A stretch of DNA of 5,864 nt from contig JAPKYG010000149.1 in the NCBI GenBank assembly GCA_026394435.1, forward strand, positions 1 to 5,864. Direction: 5' to 3'. This DNA comes from Methanobacteriota archaeon. GTDB lineage: Archaea; Thermoplasmatota; E2; DHVEG-1. The notes below the pieces were generated by a model that did no database searches, had not been told where the DNA came from, and was given only the letters and a program-made list of their open reading frames with translations. The position numbers and the translations under genes are program-made. Below are positions 5,611 through 5,864 of the stretch, in pieces (positions within the stretch are counted from its first letter, which is position 1; the number at the start of each line of letters is the position of its first letter).

Positions 5611-5864
5611 ATCAATAAACCCCCGCATAAGAAGAGATGTCCTCCAGACAATAACAGCTGTTCGAGGATCGGACCAAGAACTAAAATCGGGAGAAAGGAG
5701 AGACCAGCGACAATGATGACGACCCCGATGAGAAACGCCACAAAGGTGGCGTTATCGGTCGGCAGCGTTCCTGCTGTTGGTGGATAAATGTACTTCTCTG
5801 CGAAACTACCCGCGATGGCAAGCATGGGAACGATGATGAAAAACCTCCCGATGAACATCGCAAG
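5607..5864 (-). CDS. kdpA: Potassium-transporting ATPase, K+-binding subunit KdpA (C-terminal end, partial)
   Basis: The last 85 residues of KdpA, the K+-selective, channel-like membrane subunit that hands K+ to KdpB. The gene continues past the right window edge. The segment begins LAMFIGRFFIIVPMLAIAGS and continues with AGTLPTDNATFVAFLIG and FLPILVLGPILEQ, all matching the conserved end of KdpA, with two membrane helices. Most family members stop within a few residues of the GP-x-x-E motif; this one adds about 15 residues (LLLSGGHLFLCGGLLI after the Gln). That tail overlaps the kdpB leader and its GGGGG ribosome-binding site, and the TGA overlaps the kdpB ATG by four bases, indicating translational coupling. 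The tail may be an unimportant read-on into the leader. Confidence 0.93.
   Translation of the reverse strand, partial: LAMFIGRFFIIVPMLAIAGSFAEKYIYPPTAGTLPTDNATFVAFLIGVVIIVAGLSFLPILVLGPILEQLLLSGGHLFLCGGLLI
5620..5624 (-). promoter_or_regulatory. Ribosome-binding site of kdpB (GGGGG), decides the start
   Basis: On the minus strand GGGGG stands nine bases before the ATG at 5610. It can pair with CCUCC at the 3' end of 16S rRNA through one G-U wobble. It lies inside codons of the six-residue extension that would result from the ATG at 5628, which argues that the downstream ATG is the real start. The same G-run style precedes the aldehyde dehydrogenase gene. Confidence 0.5.

Overview
The window carries one complete forward gene and three genes of a reverse-strand potassium-uptake (kdp) cluster that enters from the right edge. 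The forward gene (624-2114) is an NAD(P)-dependent aldehyde dehydrogenase. Reading leftward on the minus strand are the 3' end of kdpA (cut by the window edge), a complete kdpB, and a short kdpD-like gene that ends facing the aldehyde dehydrogenase.

Organism: probably an archaeon, though this is a moderate-confidence inference. Coding DNA is moderate in GC and intergenic DNA is strongly AT-rich. The upstream regions offer TATA-box-like elements and T-runs, and no properly spaced bacterial -35/-10 pair was found. Start regions use short G-rich Shine-Dalgarno-like runs (GGGG or GGGGG). The kdpD product has only the cytosolic KdpD and universal-stress-protein (USP) domains and no histidine kinase, a form also known from some bacteria such as Anabaena and Deinococcus, so it does not settle the domain. 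No rRNA, complete tRNA or other lineage marker is present.

Layout: 1-623 is about 620 bp without a convincing gene, but it is dense in short repeats and dyads. These include a duplicated AATCCCGACGGG element resembling a tRNA 3' end, a duplicated palindromic AATATACAATATT, a duplicated TTTTCTCCTG, and two copies of an ATGGGGGC-containing repeat. The same repeat recurs at 2167-2207 in the 156-bp gap between the two convergent genes. Gene 2271-3452 is the short kdpD. A 76-bp gap (3453-3528) with a perfect 7-bp inverted repeat separates it from kdpB. kdpA and kdpB overlap by 4 bp (ATGA).

Function: KdpA is the K+-selecting membrane subunit and KdpB the P-type ATPase subunit of the high-affinity K+ importer. 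In the usual order kdpC, the subunit that stabilises the complex and aids ATP binding, follows kdpB. Here it is absent from that place and the truncated KdpD takes it. The absence of kdpC at its usual position, the kinase-less KdpD and the unexplained intergenic repeat family are the points most worth following up.
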